The notes under the pieces are model-generated. The model was not told where the DNA came from. It was given only the letters and a program-made list of their open reading frames with translations, and did not search any database. Position numbers and translations under genes: made by a program. A stretch of 64,000 nucleotides of DNA from NCBI GenBank assembly GCA_028023455.1, contig JAQFVV010006429.1:496001-560000 (forward strand), given 5' to 3'. Positions 11,413-27,806 of the stretch are shown here, in pieces (position 1 is the stretch's first letter; the number at the start of each line of letters is the position of its first letter). The stretch is from Epiperipatus broadwayi (lineage: Eukaryota > Onychophora > Udeonychophora > Euonychophora > Peripatidae).

Positions 11413-11671
11413 TGATCACACATGGAGCTTGACCAATAGGCCACTTAAGCTTGTTTACAAAAAATGCCGAGAGAGATTCGAAAATTCAATATCTCTTTCA
11501 AATTGTCTCCAACCTTTAAACCATGGTTTCAAGCTAATTGGCAATCATCAGTAAAAGATAGGAGAACTAGAAACTAGACAATTTGAAAGAGATATTGAAT
11601 TTTCGATTTTCTCTCAGCATTTTTTGTAAATAAGCTCGAGTGGGCTATTGGTAAAGCTCCATCTGTGATCA
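11413..11671. mobile_element. 259-bp MITE with ~95-bp terminal inverted repeats
   Basis: Termini TGATCACACATGGAGC and GCTCCATCTGTGATCA are inverted, and the similarity continues about 95 bp inward on each side (to the ATATCTCTTTCAAATTGTCT motif). The element is flanked by TA on both sides, as expected for Tc1/mariner- or PIF-type target duplication, though the left flank is itself (TA)n. There is no coding capacity. The central part (CATGGTTTCAAGCTA, ATCAGTAAAAGATAGG) and the termini are clearly homologous to the 407-bp monomer of the foldback array at 32343-38226. Confidence 0.85.
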
Positions 11672-11719
11672 TAAATTGCAAGCTATAGAATGGTTAAAAA
11701 ATTTTAACTTGTTTTTGTT

Positions 11720-11833
<114 letters not shown>

Positions 11834-12349
11834 CTATTTTTGTGGGCTGTGATTCATTAAAATTTATGTTGAGCAATACAAAAATTTTTAAAGTTTTTTT
11901 TTTTTTCATTTTTCAGTAAGGCTTAGATTGTTTTCAAGAAATTAGAACATACTTACACATCTAGTGCTAGCTTGGCAAATTGATATCTATGTAATTTAAT
12001 TTAGAAGATCACACAAAGCTGTTTAAGTACTCATCATCTAGAAAACAAGCTGTATAAAGTGATTTTTAAATAGCTTTAGAGATATCTGTTGTGCAGGATT
12101 TTGAACATGTATATGTTTGTATTCTTGTAAAGAGAAATAATAGTTTAATAGACTAAAACTGGATTATCTTGCAGGGTTTGTGGAATAGTAGAATCTGAAT
12201 ATCAAAATCCAAAAATTAGGCACAACTCTGTCATTTCTATTATCCAAACTTCTTACAAACTTTCAAGTAATATATTGTTTGATTATTTTTTTAATTTACT
12301 ATGACATTATTATCAAAAGTATACTGGCTAAAAGTTGTTTTTTTTTAAG

Positions 12350-12425
12350 TGTCATAGCATCGGCCGGGACGCGAAGCCACAACTCGGGCAACTGCCTGCA
12401 AGTGCAAGGCAGTCGCCTGACATTA
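12350..12425 (-). pseudogene. tRNA-like relic (possible SINE head)
   Basis: A GC-rich island in AT-rich DNA. On the minus strand it has a 7-bp stem ACTGCCT/AGGCAGT around a 9-base loop, like an anticodon arm, then GTGGCTTCGCGTCCC, which resembles a T-arm and B box, then CGGCC. No good A box or acceptor stem is seen. It could be a decayed tRNA or the remnant of a tRNA-derived SINE. Confidence 0.4.
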
Positions 12426-12429
12426 AAAA

Positions 12430-13093
12430 ATATACTTTGTGTAAATCATGATTTTTTTTTACTTTTATTGATATATTATAGATACATTTTCAATGATTTG
12501 ATTTCAAGTTTTTTTAAAAATATATTATAGTCCTCTGTAACATGACAATTATTATTATTAGCTTTCCACTAACGATACTAAATCTAATCTAATTTTCTTT
12601 TTATAAGTTTTATTTTTACTTATTTTTTTTTAGATTGAAGATGTAATTTTAAAAGATCTAGTGTGAAGAAAAAATATACTTTTCTACATATTCAATTATC
12701 AAAATTTTAAATAATAATGTTTTCCAATTCTTGTCCTACTAGTTAACTTCTGCCCCATATAAAACTGTAATCCAACCTCTTACTAATTCCTATTTCAGTA
12801 CTCAAAATAATTTGATATAATTATAATTATTTATTTTATTTTAGCTTTTTGTACTTGTCCTAATTTTATTTAAAATAGTTTTTAAAATATGTAAAGCTAT
12901 TAATTTTTTGTAAAAGTTTTATATTTATGTAGTAAAAAAGCAAACTTGATAACAGAATTTAAAAATTGAAGATTGTTCATGAAAGTGTTTTTTTTTTTTT
13001 TGGAAAGAAGTGTATTTTAAGCAGTTATATTTAGGTATTCCCTGTCTGTTATAGGAAGTATATATATATATATATATATATATATGGATAAAA

Positions 13094-13137
<44 letters not shown>

Positions 13138-14971
13138 CCTCCCTCACATATTTTTATCAATGATTCAAAAATTGAAATAATTGCAAATCTTTATTATTAA
13201 TGATATTAAATTAGAAACATATAATAATAAAGGAAATATTTTTAATTTTTAAATATTAAATACCCACAGTTTATACGATCAAATCTCTTCAAGACCTGAG
13301 GGTAGAACATGACTTGTGACAAAGTAGTTGTCACGATTTAATATTGTTTTGACTATTTTAAGTGACTTTATCTTCTACAGAAAAAAGTTTATTAGAACAA
13401 TTGGATGGTTCATTAAATGTCAAATATTAATGAAGCAATGTTAAATGTATGCATTAGTATTATATATATATAATTTAGCTTCTTCAATTTGTGTGAAATT
13501 TTTAGATTTACCAATGAAGCAGTGATAATGTTAAAACTCTGTCTGTACAATGATATTTGTGTTAATTTTATTAGTGCATATTTCCCATAAGCAGACTATA
13601 TATATTTTGGAGAAAAAAAAACTTATTTGTTGCTGAATTATATTGTATCATTAATTCTTATTCAAATATTTTTTTTTCTTGCAGTATTTAATGTAAAGTG
13701 CTGAAACACAAGAAAATTAGGTCAAAAGCTATAATTTTTGTAACTCAAATCTTATGTTATTATTGATTTTTTATTAAAAAAAAATTATTATTGCAAAAAG
13801 TTTTTATTTTGATGGGAAAATTAATATAGTAAAGCACAAATGCATTCATAACAAAACATTGCCATTTATAAAATACATTATCATTACTTATGTTTGACCC
13901 TTATATATAATTTTATGAGTATCTTGCTTCATTTTAAAAATATAATAATACAAACCAATATCATCAAAAAGAATTGAGTAGCTTCTCTTTCAATGCATGT
14001 TTTCCTGCTATGCTAATAATTTTAATTTGATCAGAACTAAATTATCCTGGTGACTCTATCTGTCCCTACCTATTGGCTTGCATGTTAAATTAAGTTTCCT
14101 TTACATAGTCCTTTTTTTAGATAATTTACCAAAAACATGTTTTTGATATCTCAAAACTCATTACCTTATTTTCTTTAGATGTTTTTTTTTAACACAAAAA
14201 TATATTTGTCCTTTTTTGAAATTCCTACTTTAACTAACTTTTATTTTGTCTTATTGTTGTTGTTGTTTTTACATAATTATTTGTATTTATTAGTTGTTAT
14301 TTTATTTTTGTTAAATGATAATATCATTTAGACAATAAAATTGTTAATTGGAACTATTAGGATTACAATATTACTGAGTAACAAATTCTTTTAAGGAATG
14401 TACTTTGATAAATATATTTTAGGTTCAGTAAATAAATTTTAAATGCTTATTTGACAATCATTAGTTATTTTATTAAAAGAAACATGCACCAATTTCTATT
14501 ACCAAAATAAAAATTGAATGAAGAGTTTTATAATTAGTATTAAAATTTAAAGGTATAATTTATGAATTGATAATAGAGCTTAAAATTATTAATGAACTAG
14601 AACTGTAAAGATAATCATTATTCGATTTTTATAATGCAAGAAAAATAATATTTAGATATGAATAAAAGTATAATCAAAGAAATTCATTCATGATATATGA
14701 TGACAACTATGTAAACAGATGGTAAGAACATTTTTATATTTATCAAATAATACATTAATTGAAATAACCCTGTCCCCAAACCATTTTCCAGCTGATGGCT
14801 CTTGTCAATGAGGCACTAGGATATTCACACTCTAGACCTAAAACTGATTTGGGGATAGATATAACTCTAGTTAGAGATTTTAAATGCTTTCTCTTCCAGC
14901 ATTTATTTGACAAGTCTGTTTAGATCTATTAGCATTCTCATTATATTACATTTGTAGCATAAACATAATAA
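12430..14971. other. Anonymous AT-rich DNA with (TA)n tracts
   Basis: (TA)n at 13059-13085 and 13099-13135. A less AT-rich patch at 14765-14895 has GTCCCCAAACC and GATTTGGGGAT as a short inverted pair. No gene is recognised. Confidence 0.6.
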
Positions 14972-14973
14972 GT

Positions 14974-14982
14974 TAAGTCACA

Positions 14983-15020
<38 letters not shown>

Positions 15021-15031
15021 TGTGACTTGTA

Positions 15032-15068
<37 letters not shown>
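14974..15068. repeat. (TA)n with palindromic flanks
   Basis: AAGTCACATGATATAT runs into (TA)n, which is followed by ATATATCATGTGACTT. This is a perfect inverted repeat that can extrude as a hairpin. A second (TA)n and (AC)n stretch follows to about 15078. Confidence 0.85.
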
Positions 15069-15077
<9 letters not shown>

Positions 15078-15078
15078 T

Positions 15079-17410
<2,332 letters not shown>

Positions 17411-18579
17411 TGTCTTTCAATCTTTACTTTATTTTGAAAATAATATTCATTTGGGATATTTGAAGACAATTTTTATTCAAAGTTGAATTATATCTCTTTT
17501 TTTTTTTTTTTTTGCAAATTTCATAATTAATACATTTAAAAAAAAAAAAAACATGATATTGTTATCCGGCACTAAGAACACTGATTTATAATTTTTTTAA
17601 AACATTTTAAAAATTAAGAGATGAACAATTTTATTATTATGTATTTTAATCTATTTATATTTTTTTTTTCATTAATAAATTAGTTCATTACAGACATGTA
17701 TTTTACTACATACTTAGATTTTTTTTTTTTTACTTTTCGTCTATAACCCCCTCCACATATGTGCTAAATAATGACTCAAATTTACTTTTTTAATTGAATT
17801 TTTTCCCACTATTTTTTTCAAAATCCAAACTGTTTCTTAGATAACATTTCATTTGATTTATTACAAATCATTCTCTTTAAAACTCTCAGTAGTATTTTAG
17901 CTGCTTGGGAAATTAAACTAATTGTTTAAAAATTTTTATCAGGTTCCTTTTTACTATTTTGTTTTTTTCTGTAAGTAATTAATCACGAGTGTCTAAAATA
18001 TTTTATTTTCATTAACAAATAATATTTTTGTATTGATGTTTTCATTTTCACTATAAAATTAAGTTTGGGCTACTTATTATTTCAATATATATTAATAATA
18101 ATCAGTGAAAATTTATGACTAAGTAATTATCATATCTACCTGATATTTCATTACTCGTAATTCAACTTCATTTAAAATGTTAAGACTTTTTTTTTGATTT
18201 CAAGCAAGTTTAGGATTAATTTCTGATATTTATTCTCTAATCATTCTAGTTAACCACCCAGAAATTGATTGTTTACAAATATCTATTTTTCTCTTTCAAG
18301 ATAATTTTATTTGACCTATAAGTGATTACAAAAAAATGAAATAAAATGATAATAATTAACTAGGTGAGGTTACAGAGTGATATATACAAAGAAGAAATGT
18401 TCCAAAAGTCAGTAGAATACAAAATTAGTGTTAGTGAAGAACTTATTATGTGGATGCAAGATGAATATTAATCATCTAGTCTATAACAAAAAAGCTTTGT
18501 TAGTAAACCCTGTTTTCATAAGTAATTGTTGGAGGATTTTGTTAGATCATAATAGTTATTTTCATATAAATTATTTAGG
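17411..18579. other. Anonymous AT-rich DNA
   Basis: Homopolymer-rich sequence with no gene or repeat that I can support. Confidence 0.6.
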
Positions 18580-18694
18580 GGAAGGTTGGTCAGGTGCTGC
18601 TTAGGCCAGTTGTGAATTCCCAGGTTGATATGGCCAGGTATGGATCAGCCTCTCTCTTGTCTGTTTTTTGGATATTTTTAGTTATGTTGAGGAA

Positions 18695-19342
18695 TCAGTT
18701 ATTGAGTTCATCAAGTGGTAATTTTTGAAATATCACCTTGCATCTGGTCAACCAGATGGCAAAGTTTATGTAAGTGGCAAGCCTGATTTTAGTGAAAATG
18801 CCTCTATTTAAAACCCCTTGAAGTGATGTTAGATCTGCACCATTATTATTAATGTGTTTCTGGAAGTTTTGTCTTAGTCCTTGCCAGACCGGACAAAGGG
18901 AAGGGATATGGTCCATATCTTCTGGGCTGGAAAGACAGAGACAACATATGGAATCTATGTGGAAGCCTCTTATATTAAGAAATATAGTAGTGGAGAGGCT
19001 ACCAAGGTTAATTTTCAGAAGGAAGTCAGTGTGTTTCGGTGCTAGTTTCAATCTACTGGCTAGTTTGCACAGTTTGTTTATGTCGATGGGGTGGTAGGTG
19101 TGTGCCTTCTGGGTATTTGTGTTGGATAGGTTGAAGGCTTCCCAATATGTAATTTTTGAATTGAACATGGTCACAGAAGGTATTATGTGTTCAAAAATGT
19201 ATGAGATATGTGTTTGAAGCCAGATGGGAGTGAACCTAAGAGGGGGCAGTCTATCAGTGGGAAGAACTTTTTTTTTGGGAAGTGGACATTGTGCAATCAG
19301 AGTAAAGTTTATGTATTTTTTTGTAAGTTCTATGTATTGCAA
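18695..19342 (-). pseudogene. LINE ORF2 C-terminal fragment
   Basis: 215 residues. CCLCLSSPEDMDHIPSLC fits the CxxC...HxxxxC cluster near the end of L1/Tx1-type ORF2, followed by a helical tail (IRLATYINFAIWLTRCK). It continues the RT fragments lying at higher coordinates. Confidence 0.8.
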
Positions 19343-19610
19343 ATACTTTTATTGAATGCAGACCCATTCCATAAATGTTTCTTGACTTTTGAAGGGTGCG
19401 CAGACTGATAAATGATCTGCGACCACTTCTATAGAGTTGCAGACAGTGGGATTCTACTTTTTTAATGAAAGCTTCTGTTGGTTTAAAACCTGCAAGATAA
19501 TAAATGATCTTGGGAAGTATGAGGTAGTTTAAGAGTGAAACCTTTCCAAATGTGGTTATGTATATTCTTGAAAGGCATGTTATGGTGATATCTATTTTGT
19601 TTAGTAGTCT

Positions 19611-20398
19611 TCATTGTATTTCCATTCTCATTGCTGTAAGGAATATGGATGTATTGAATCCCAAGAAAGTATGAGGCATAACTTGCAATGAACCTGTCAT
19701 CCTGTTAGCCGTTTTGATATTCCAAATTGCCGATTTGCACCTGTTAACTGTAAGCTCGTGGGTCTGAGCATAGTGCTGTAATAGGCTTTTAAGAATGTTT
19801 ATTTCTTCATGTGATTTAAGAAACACCACCACATCATCCATGTAGGAGATGTGGGAGATGTTTTCATTAAGAAGAGAGATGGAGATACCAGGGAGTGCTT
19901 CCTCAATGCTCAAAAGCAAGGGATTTATATAGATCATGAAAAGGAGAGGACTTAATGGGGAGTCCTAGAGATTTGAGATGCAGGGTTTAAACCCAGGGGC
20001 AATTCTCCCATTTAGAGAGAAAAAATCTCTCGATTTGCCAGTGAGATTATCTATGATCTGAATGAATGCCAGAGGAACCTGAAGGATGTCAAGTTCGGCA
20101 AGTAATACATCTATTCAAACAGAGTCAATGCCCTGGCAAAGTCTAGTTGGAATGTGACTGGCCAGGATTGTTTTGTTCTACGGATGTGATCAATGAGGAG
20201 TCGAAATAAGCTGACAGCATCACCAGTCAATGAACCCCTCTTAGCATATTGATGTCTGGAAAGCTTTTGTAAGATTTTCTCTTGAATTTTATCTTTTATA
20301 ATGCTTTCAATAATTTTGATTAGGAGAGAAACCATGGATATTGGCATAATGTTATTTAAGTCAACAGGTAGATCTTTCTTTTTTATGAAAGGGACCAC
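19611..20398 (-). pseudogene. LINE ORF2 reverse transcriptase, broken
   Basis: Two fragments. The first (20111-20398) has the N-terminal RT motifs: PFIKKKDLPVDLNNIMPISM, then Q(Y)A..GSLTGDAV, then FQLDFARA, where the usual F/Y-D catalytic motif sits. The second (19611-19937) has ISYMDDVVVFL, the active-site box with a YMDD core, then LTVNRCKSAIW. Stops and shifts between them prevent one frame. Confidence 0.85.
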
Positions 20399-20866
20399 TG
20401 AAATACGATAAATCCTGGGAATATGTAGGCTATCAGTGGTTAAGAGATCAATGATTCCCCTTGTAATATGTATGGTAATTTTTCCAAGTGAATCAGAAGA
20501 AATCTAGAAATTTTGTGCATACTGGGATGAATGTGTTCAGGTAGGCTTTTAATTTTTGAGATGATTTAAGCTTCAGTAATGTTGTGAGAGTTATTTGAAA
20601 CTTTCACAAATTTGTGTCATCTGGCAACAGTTCCAATGGGCTGTAGTTTGGTGGAATAATAATCCCTAATTTTGTTAAGCATACTGATGCCAGAGTAAGT
20701 GATGATGTCAAGGCACAAAGAGGAGGATGTGTGATTTCCTTTTCCTGACCCCAGGGCCCATCTGATATATGCTGGTGTATAGCAATCTTGTTGTTCCAGA
20801 TAATTGCATGCTCGCTTAATACGAATATGTTCAACAATGGTCATTCTGGTTTGTTTATATGTATGT

Positions 20867-21811
20867 TTAGGCATAGGATTTCTGGGATGTTGTGTTCTGT
20901 AACTTGGATCTTTTCAGATCAGATGTAATCCGATCAAGTTCTGAGAGTAATCGTAATGGCCCTTTCTGATATCTATTGTATTGGTTAATAAACTTTTGTA
21001 TTGTGTTTATGAATGTATTCCATCTTTGTAATGTTGGTAGATTCTGTATATGCTGTTCTTGAAAGGTGATGTATATGTCTGAGATTAATTGGGGGACACA
21101 TTGTGTCTGTTGAGTAATCTCATCATCTGGGGGAGGTTGGTTGATGTGTAAAGTTGTGGTTGCAATTTGATGATAGCTTGAACAGCGAGATGATCTGAAA
21201 AGGCAATAGGCCAGAGATGCATTTGAGTTCATTTCAGGTGAGCAGAATATGAGGTGTATGAGCGAGTGTGTACTTCTGGTATAGAAAAAGAAGGCCCCTT
21301 CATGAAAGAGTGCTTTCACAATGTGTATGTTTCTAATAACCTATTTAAATATTTTTTTCTCAAAATGGTCAAAAGTGTGATTGAAATCACCAAGCCAGAT
21401 AACTGGACTGTGGTTCGATGTAATTGCTATGTTTATATTATGTATAACTTTGGGTATTATTTGTTCATCTTTAACCAGATACACATTGATAAGAGTGAAC
21501 AGAAAACCCTAGATTTGTATAGTAGCAATAATACAATAGGTATCTATGTGAAGGATTTTGAAGAAGTCAATAATTGAGTTTATATTGATGATAAGAGAAA
21601 CAACAGTGGTAGCTGAGATGGAGAAATAATATATAAAGTAACCAAAGCTCTCAATTGTTTTTATTCTTGTGGGGTCTGTGTGAAGGTGGAGCTTGATTTC
21701 TGATAAGCAAAGTATATCTGGTTTTTGGAGTTTGAACCAATGTGAGACAGCAAATGCCCTGTCTTTAAAGTTAAGCCCCCTGATGTTGAGTGACATTATT
21801 GTGAATGACAT
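20867..21811 (-). pseudogene. LINE ORF2 endonuclease, broken
   Basis: The fragment 21509-21811 begins MSFTIMSLNIRGLNFKDRAF and continues KPDILCLSEIK, the start of an exonuclease/endonuclease/phosphatase fold with the Asn and Glu metal-site residues. The fragment 20867-21319 carries the end of the domain (YTRSTHSLIHLIFCS, normally followed by the SDH box, which is not intact). This domain nicks target DNA. Several frameshifts separate the fragments. Confidence 0.8.
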
Positions 21812-22133
21812 TTTAATGTAGGTTGCTTGGTTTCTTGTTTTTTAGCTAAAAGTCTTGCTGTGAGTTGGCTGTCTTTTTGCATTAGGCAGACTTCAGGATC
21901 AGTTGATGGGATACATAATGTTAAATCTTGTGGGGCTATTTCCCCAGAGATATTAGATTCAGGCAGGGAATGTCATTTTGAAGTAGGTTGCTTGGTTTCT
22001 TGTTCCTTAGCAAGAAGGCTTGCTGTGAATTGGCTGTCTTTTTGCATGAGTCAGACTTCAGGATCAGTTAATGGTATCCATAATGTTAAATCTTGTGGGG
22101 CTATTTTCTTAGAGGTATTAGTTTCAGGTTGGA
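21803..22133. repeat. 165-bp tandem duplication at the ORF1/ORF2 junction
   Basis: Unit 1 is 21803-21967 and unit 2 is 21968-22133. Both carry GTAGGTTGCTTGGTTTCTTG and AATCTTGTGGGGCTATTT. They are similar but diverged, so the duplication is old. Confidence 0.85.
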
Positions 22134-24290
22134 TATGATATGAGTTTGATGTTTTGTCATTATCTGGTTTTAGGGATTCAACTTTCTGTTTTTTTATGTT
22201 TTGGACTGGCATTGCCATATAAGTTGTCAGAGGTTGAGGTGGTTTCATTTGAATCAATATTTCTATTATTGTTAATGTTGTGAACCAAGGTGGTGGATTG
22301 TGTGTTTCTGTTCCGGCACTTTTTCTTTTTACGTGGTGTGGTAAAGTGTTTAGGGACATGATCAGGCCCAGAGTCTGTGAGGCTTGCAGTTTTTTCTTGC
22401 CTAGTTTCAGCATCCATTTCTTCTTGCTCAAAGACAGAACAAGTGTCTGTTGAAGAGAAATAAGTTTTGCTTATCTAGTTTTGATGTGTTTGGTGACTTC
22501 TGTGTGGGTTGGTTTCTTGGCATTGTTTTTGTTCTTTTATGTTGTTTTGATGAAAATTGTTTGTCGAATGATTATATATTTTTAGCTTGGTTAAAGTCTC
22601 ATGCTCTAATTTTATATTTCGATTATGTTGTATTTCAGATTTTGGTTGCTGCATGTTTTGCTGTTCTTGTATATGCTCTTCTTTTGAACCTCACCAAAGT
22701 GACCGATACACAAAGACACCACAAGAGGTGCAGTGTCTCGAAGGTAAATTGCACAGTAGGGGTCTCATCTTCCTGCATTCGAAACATTGTGATTCTACTC
22801 CCCAGAATGAGATGAAAAGAGACACTCTTCCAATACAGATTGTGGGAGAATATCTAATGGCACTATTTCTTTTTTAATGTAATTCAAAAGAGTGCTATGT
22901 TTTGCAGAACTTCTTGTATTCCAGAGACCTTAAGATATTTAAAAGAAGTGATTTGCCCATAAGCCATAAGAAGGTTTTGTAAGTCAGAAATTTTGAATCC
23001 CAGCCCACAATTTTTTACCCTGCCTCTTATTGAAGTGTTACTGACTATGTTTGGATTGATGGTAATTAGGTATTTGTTATCAAGTATCCTATATTTATTT
23101 TTAAAAGCTTGTTTTGCCATGATGTTTGTAAATTGGAGGAATAGATAGTGAGGGTTGGGGTGATATGATACCCTTTGAATAACTTTCAAGAGATCTTGGG
23201 CTTAGAGTTTACTGGTTGGAAATGGGAGAAATCTTAGTAATTGGTCTGTAGTGGACAGAATGAGTGAGGCTTCATCATTGAAAATAGAAAATGATTTTAT
23301 TAATTCTTGTGGCATGGCTTCATTGAATTTGGTTACTATTTTAGTATAAAGCTGATGATTATTGAGTTGGTCATGATAACTTTTTGATGGTTCATGTATA
23401 AACATTCCTGTGTCTGATGCCTCATCCAACTCCCCCATCAACTCAATCAATTATTGTGTGGCTTCATTATTATCTTGCAGATTATTTCAATTGTGTTTTA
23501 TGATTTTTCTGTTACTGATTTATCATTATTATTGGATTTTAGAATATTTGCATAAGTATTGGCTGTCATATTATCTTTTTGTGTATAATCTGGTTTAGTT
23601 ATATAACTTTGTGATTGCCTAAATTGTTCATTTGTTGTTTTATTGGAATCATAATTATCACTTTGATGTTTGAAATATCCATTGTTTTCCTTTATTTCAG
23701 ATGAAGAGCTGATGTCTGTTGACTCTTCACTATTTGTGTGACCTGGGCTTTTTGGTTTTTTTTTTCCGGTGCTAGTGTTGATGTGAAACTGGATTCATAA
23801 TTTTTTCCATTGTTCGTGAAAAGGTTATTTTTCTTGATGGAATTTTTCATGGTATTGTGTTCTACAGCATTTGCATGATTGATGTTAACTGATCACATTG
23901 GTCTAATTTGAATTGCTTTTTGCATATTTTCACCGCTGCAGGATTTAGGTTTGACTAAAGATTATTTATGTTTTTCATTTAGAGTTGATTTAACTATGTG
24001 GTGAGGAGTTAATTCTCCATCAGAAAGGTCTTGTAAAGGGTTTCCTTCTGTTTTGTTGTTTTCTCTTTGGTATAAAAAAACTTATCTATGTCATTTTCCC
24101 TTCATGTTTGTTTGCCAACTTTTAAAGTTTTATTGTTCAAAGCACTGGTGTTTATTTTAGAAACATAGAATTTTGCTTTTGGCTAATTTATCTGATTTGT
24201 TTTGTTTTGTTACTGGTAAATTTATATGTCTATATATTTTTCCCCTGATTATCCACTATAGATTTTTGAAGTAATTCACCCCCTTTTCCT
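22051..24290 (-). pseudogene. LINE ORF1 region, broken
   Basis: A start-like stretch MEEKGVNYFKNL lies near 24290. The fragment 23202-23450 is acidic at its N-terminus. The fragment 22884-23189 resembles an RNA-recognition motif (YLFLQFTN, then LGFKISDLQNLLMAYGQITS). Near 22690-22815 a Cys cluster (CFEC, then CTSCG) resembles a decayed CCHC zinc knuckle. The fragment 22051-22431 is basic. This domain order is known from ORF1 proteins of Tx1-type LINEs, which bind the element RNA. Confidence 0.65.
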
Positions 24291-24400
24291 CCATGCTAAT
24301 TGTTGAAGGCTTGGAACCTTGTAGGACAGCCATGAACGTTAGCTGATAATGTTATTCAACTCGATCAAGGTGGAATTTAAATCAAGCTTTATGTGATCGT

Positions 24401-25069
24401 AATTTTTTTTTTAAAAAACAAATGTAAGAGTGTAAATTAATAAAATTAGTACTTACAGTCTGTTTAAAAGCACTTTTAATCTAGGATTTCACCTCAAAAT
24501 GCTTTTAAATATCTATTTTTTATTGCAAATAAAACAAAGAAAGAAAACTATAAACATTTATTTCTGAGCTTTAACTATTATGTAGAATACTGCAAACCCT
24601 TGATATGTAATGCATGTCGGCTATAATTTACTTGTGTACTCTCTTTTGTACTTTGCTCTGTGAAATAAAGTTTCCTTTTGAAACATACTGCCTCAACTGC
24701 TTTTCAGTAGAGTTTTAATCACGTGTTAATATAAATTTATCAGAAATTTCAATTATAATAAATACTATTTATATTTTTAATTTAATTAACACATTAAATT
24801 TTTATAAACATTATTTTGTCAGATAGATAAGATGATTATGCACTTGACATCTAGTGATACAATGTTTTCTATTTATATTATACTTTAATGTATAAGTCTT
24901 TATATTATAATTTAGCTAGAATCATCAACATTAGCATTTCGCTAATTGCTGTATTTAAATCACCAGCATGTCAGTTAATATCTAAAAAAGAGAAGATATT
25001 TAATTTTAATGTAACTTACATTAGTGTTTGCCTGAAAATTTGTGATGATGTCATTTTTATAGTACTTGT
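24401..25069. other. Anonymous AT-rich DNA
   Basis: No supported feature. A small frame at 24888-25076 has no recognisable motif. Confidence 0.55.
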
Positions 25070-25340
25070 ATATTAGACTATTTTCTTTGTCTAATATTAA
25101 AACATGGATGTTTTTAAAGAAAATAAACTTCCAATTACATCTAACCTTTAATATTTGCACATAGATTAGTATCTACACAAAATTTTGAATGGTATTATTC
25201 TCCTCTCTTTTTAGGCATTTCTGGTTTGACAAGTGACAACTTTAGAATGAATATAGCATCTCAATCTATATATTCTTCAATGTTGAGATTTTAAAAGATT
25301 TTCTATTCAATTTAACCATTCTTCCAAAAACATCAGTTAG
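25070..25340 (+). pseudogene. Exon-like block, copy 1 (disrupted)
   Basis: A pyrimidine-rich run ending in TTTTTAG (AG at 25213-25214) precedes a segment reading ISGLTSDNFRMNIASQS, followed by in-frame stops. The segment and at least 100 bp before it align with 31730-31995, including CTTCCAATTACATCTAACC before the acceptor and CCATTCTTCCAAA at the end. The product is unknown. It reads as a decayed duplicate of an intron-exon unit. Confidence 0.45.
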
Positions 25341-27336
<1,996 letters not shown>

Positions 27337-27344
27337 TATATATA

Positions 27345-27715
27345 TGGAGAAACTTTTTGACAGAAAAAAGTTATAATAATTTTATTTTCTACTTAAAAAA
27401 AATGTATCTTTAAAGTAAGTTTATATTTCCTTTTATACACACATATGTACATGAAGAAACTTTTAGGCAGAAAAAAGTTATAACTTTTAATATCCACTTA
27501 AAAAGAATGTATCTTTAAACTGTGTTTATATTTTTATAAACGTATGGACATGAAAAAACATTTAGAGAAAAAAAAAGTTATAACTTTTAATTTCTACTTA
27601 AAAATAATGTATCTTTAAACTGTGTTTAAATTTTATTTTATCCTACATGAAGAAAATTTTAGACAGAAAAAAGTTATAACTTTTAATTTCTACTTAAAAA
27701 ACGTATCTTTAAAAG
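27345..27715. repeat. Four-copy tandem repeat, unit ~90-105 bp
   Basis: Each copy begins ATG(G/A)A(G/A)AAAC-like, then has GAAAAAAGTTATAA, CTACTTAAAAA and GTATCTTTAAA. Copies start near 27345, 27451, 27550 and 27647. They have diverged and lie between (TA)n and the TRIM-like element. Confidence 0.85.
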
Positions 27716-27806
27716 TTTTTAAAAAATTTTAATTGAACCTTTTTTCTGTCTAACTGTTAGTCATAATTAACACCCTCATAGAAACATTATATATATATAT
27801 ATATAT

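Larger units (their letters stand above)
18580..24400 (-). mobile_element. Decayed L1/Tx1-like LINE
   Basis: About 5.8 kb on the minus strand: an ORF1 region (about 24290 to 22050), then ORF2 with an apurinic-type endonuclease (21811 to about 21200), RT (about 20400 to 19600) and a C-terminal Cys/His region (about 19342 to 18695). Order and motifs fit an L1/Tx1-type LINE. Many stops and frameshifts break every domain. The ends are approximate and no target duplication was identified. Confidence 0.85.
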
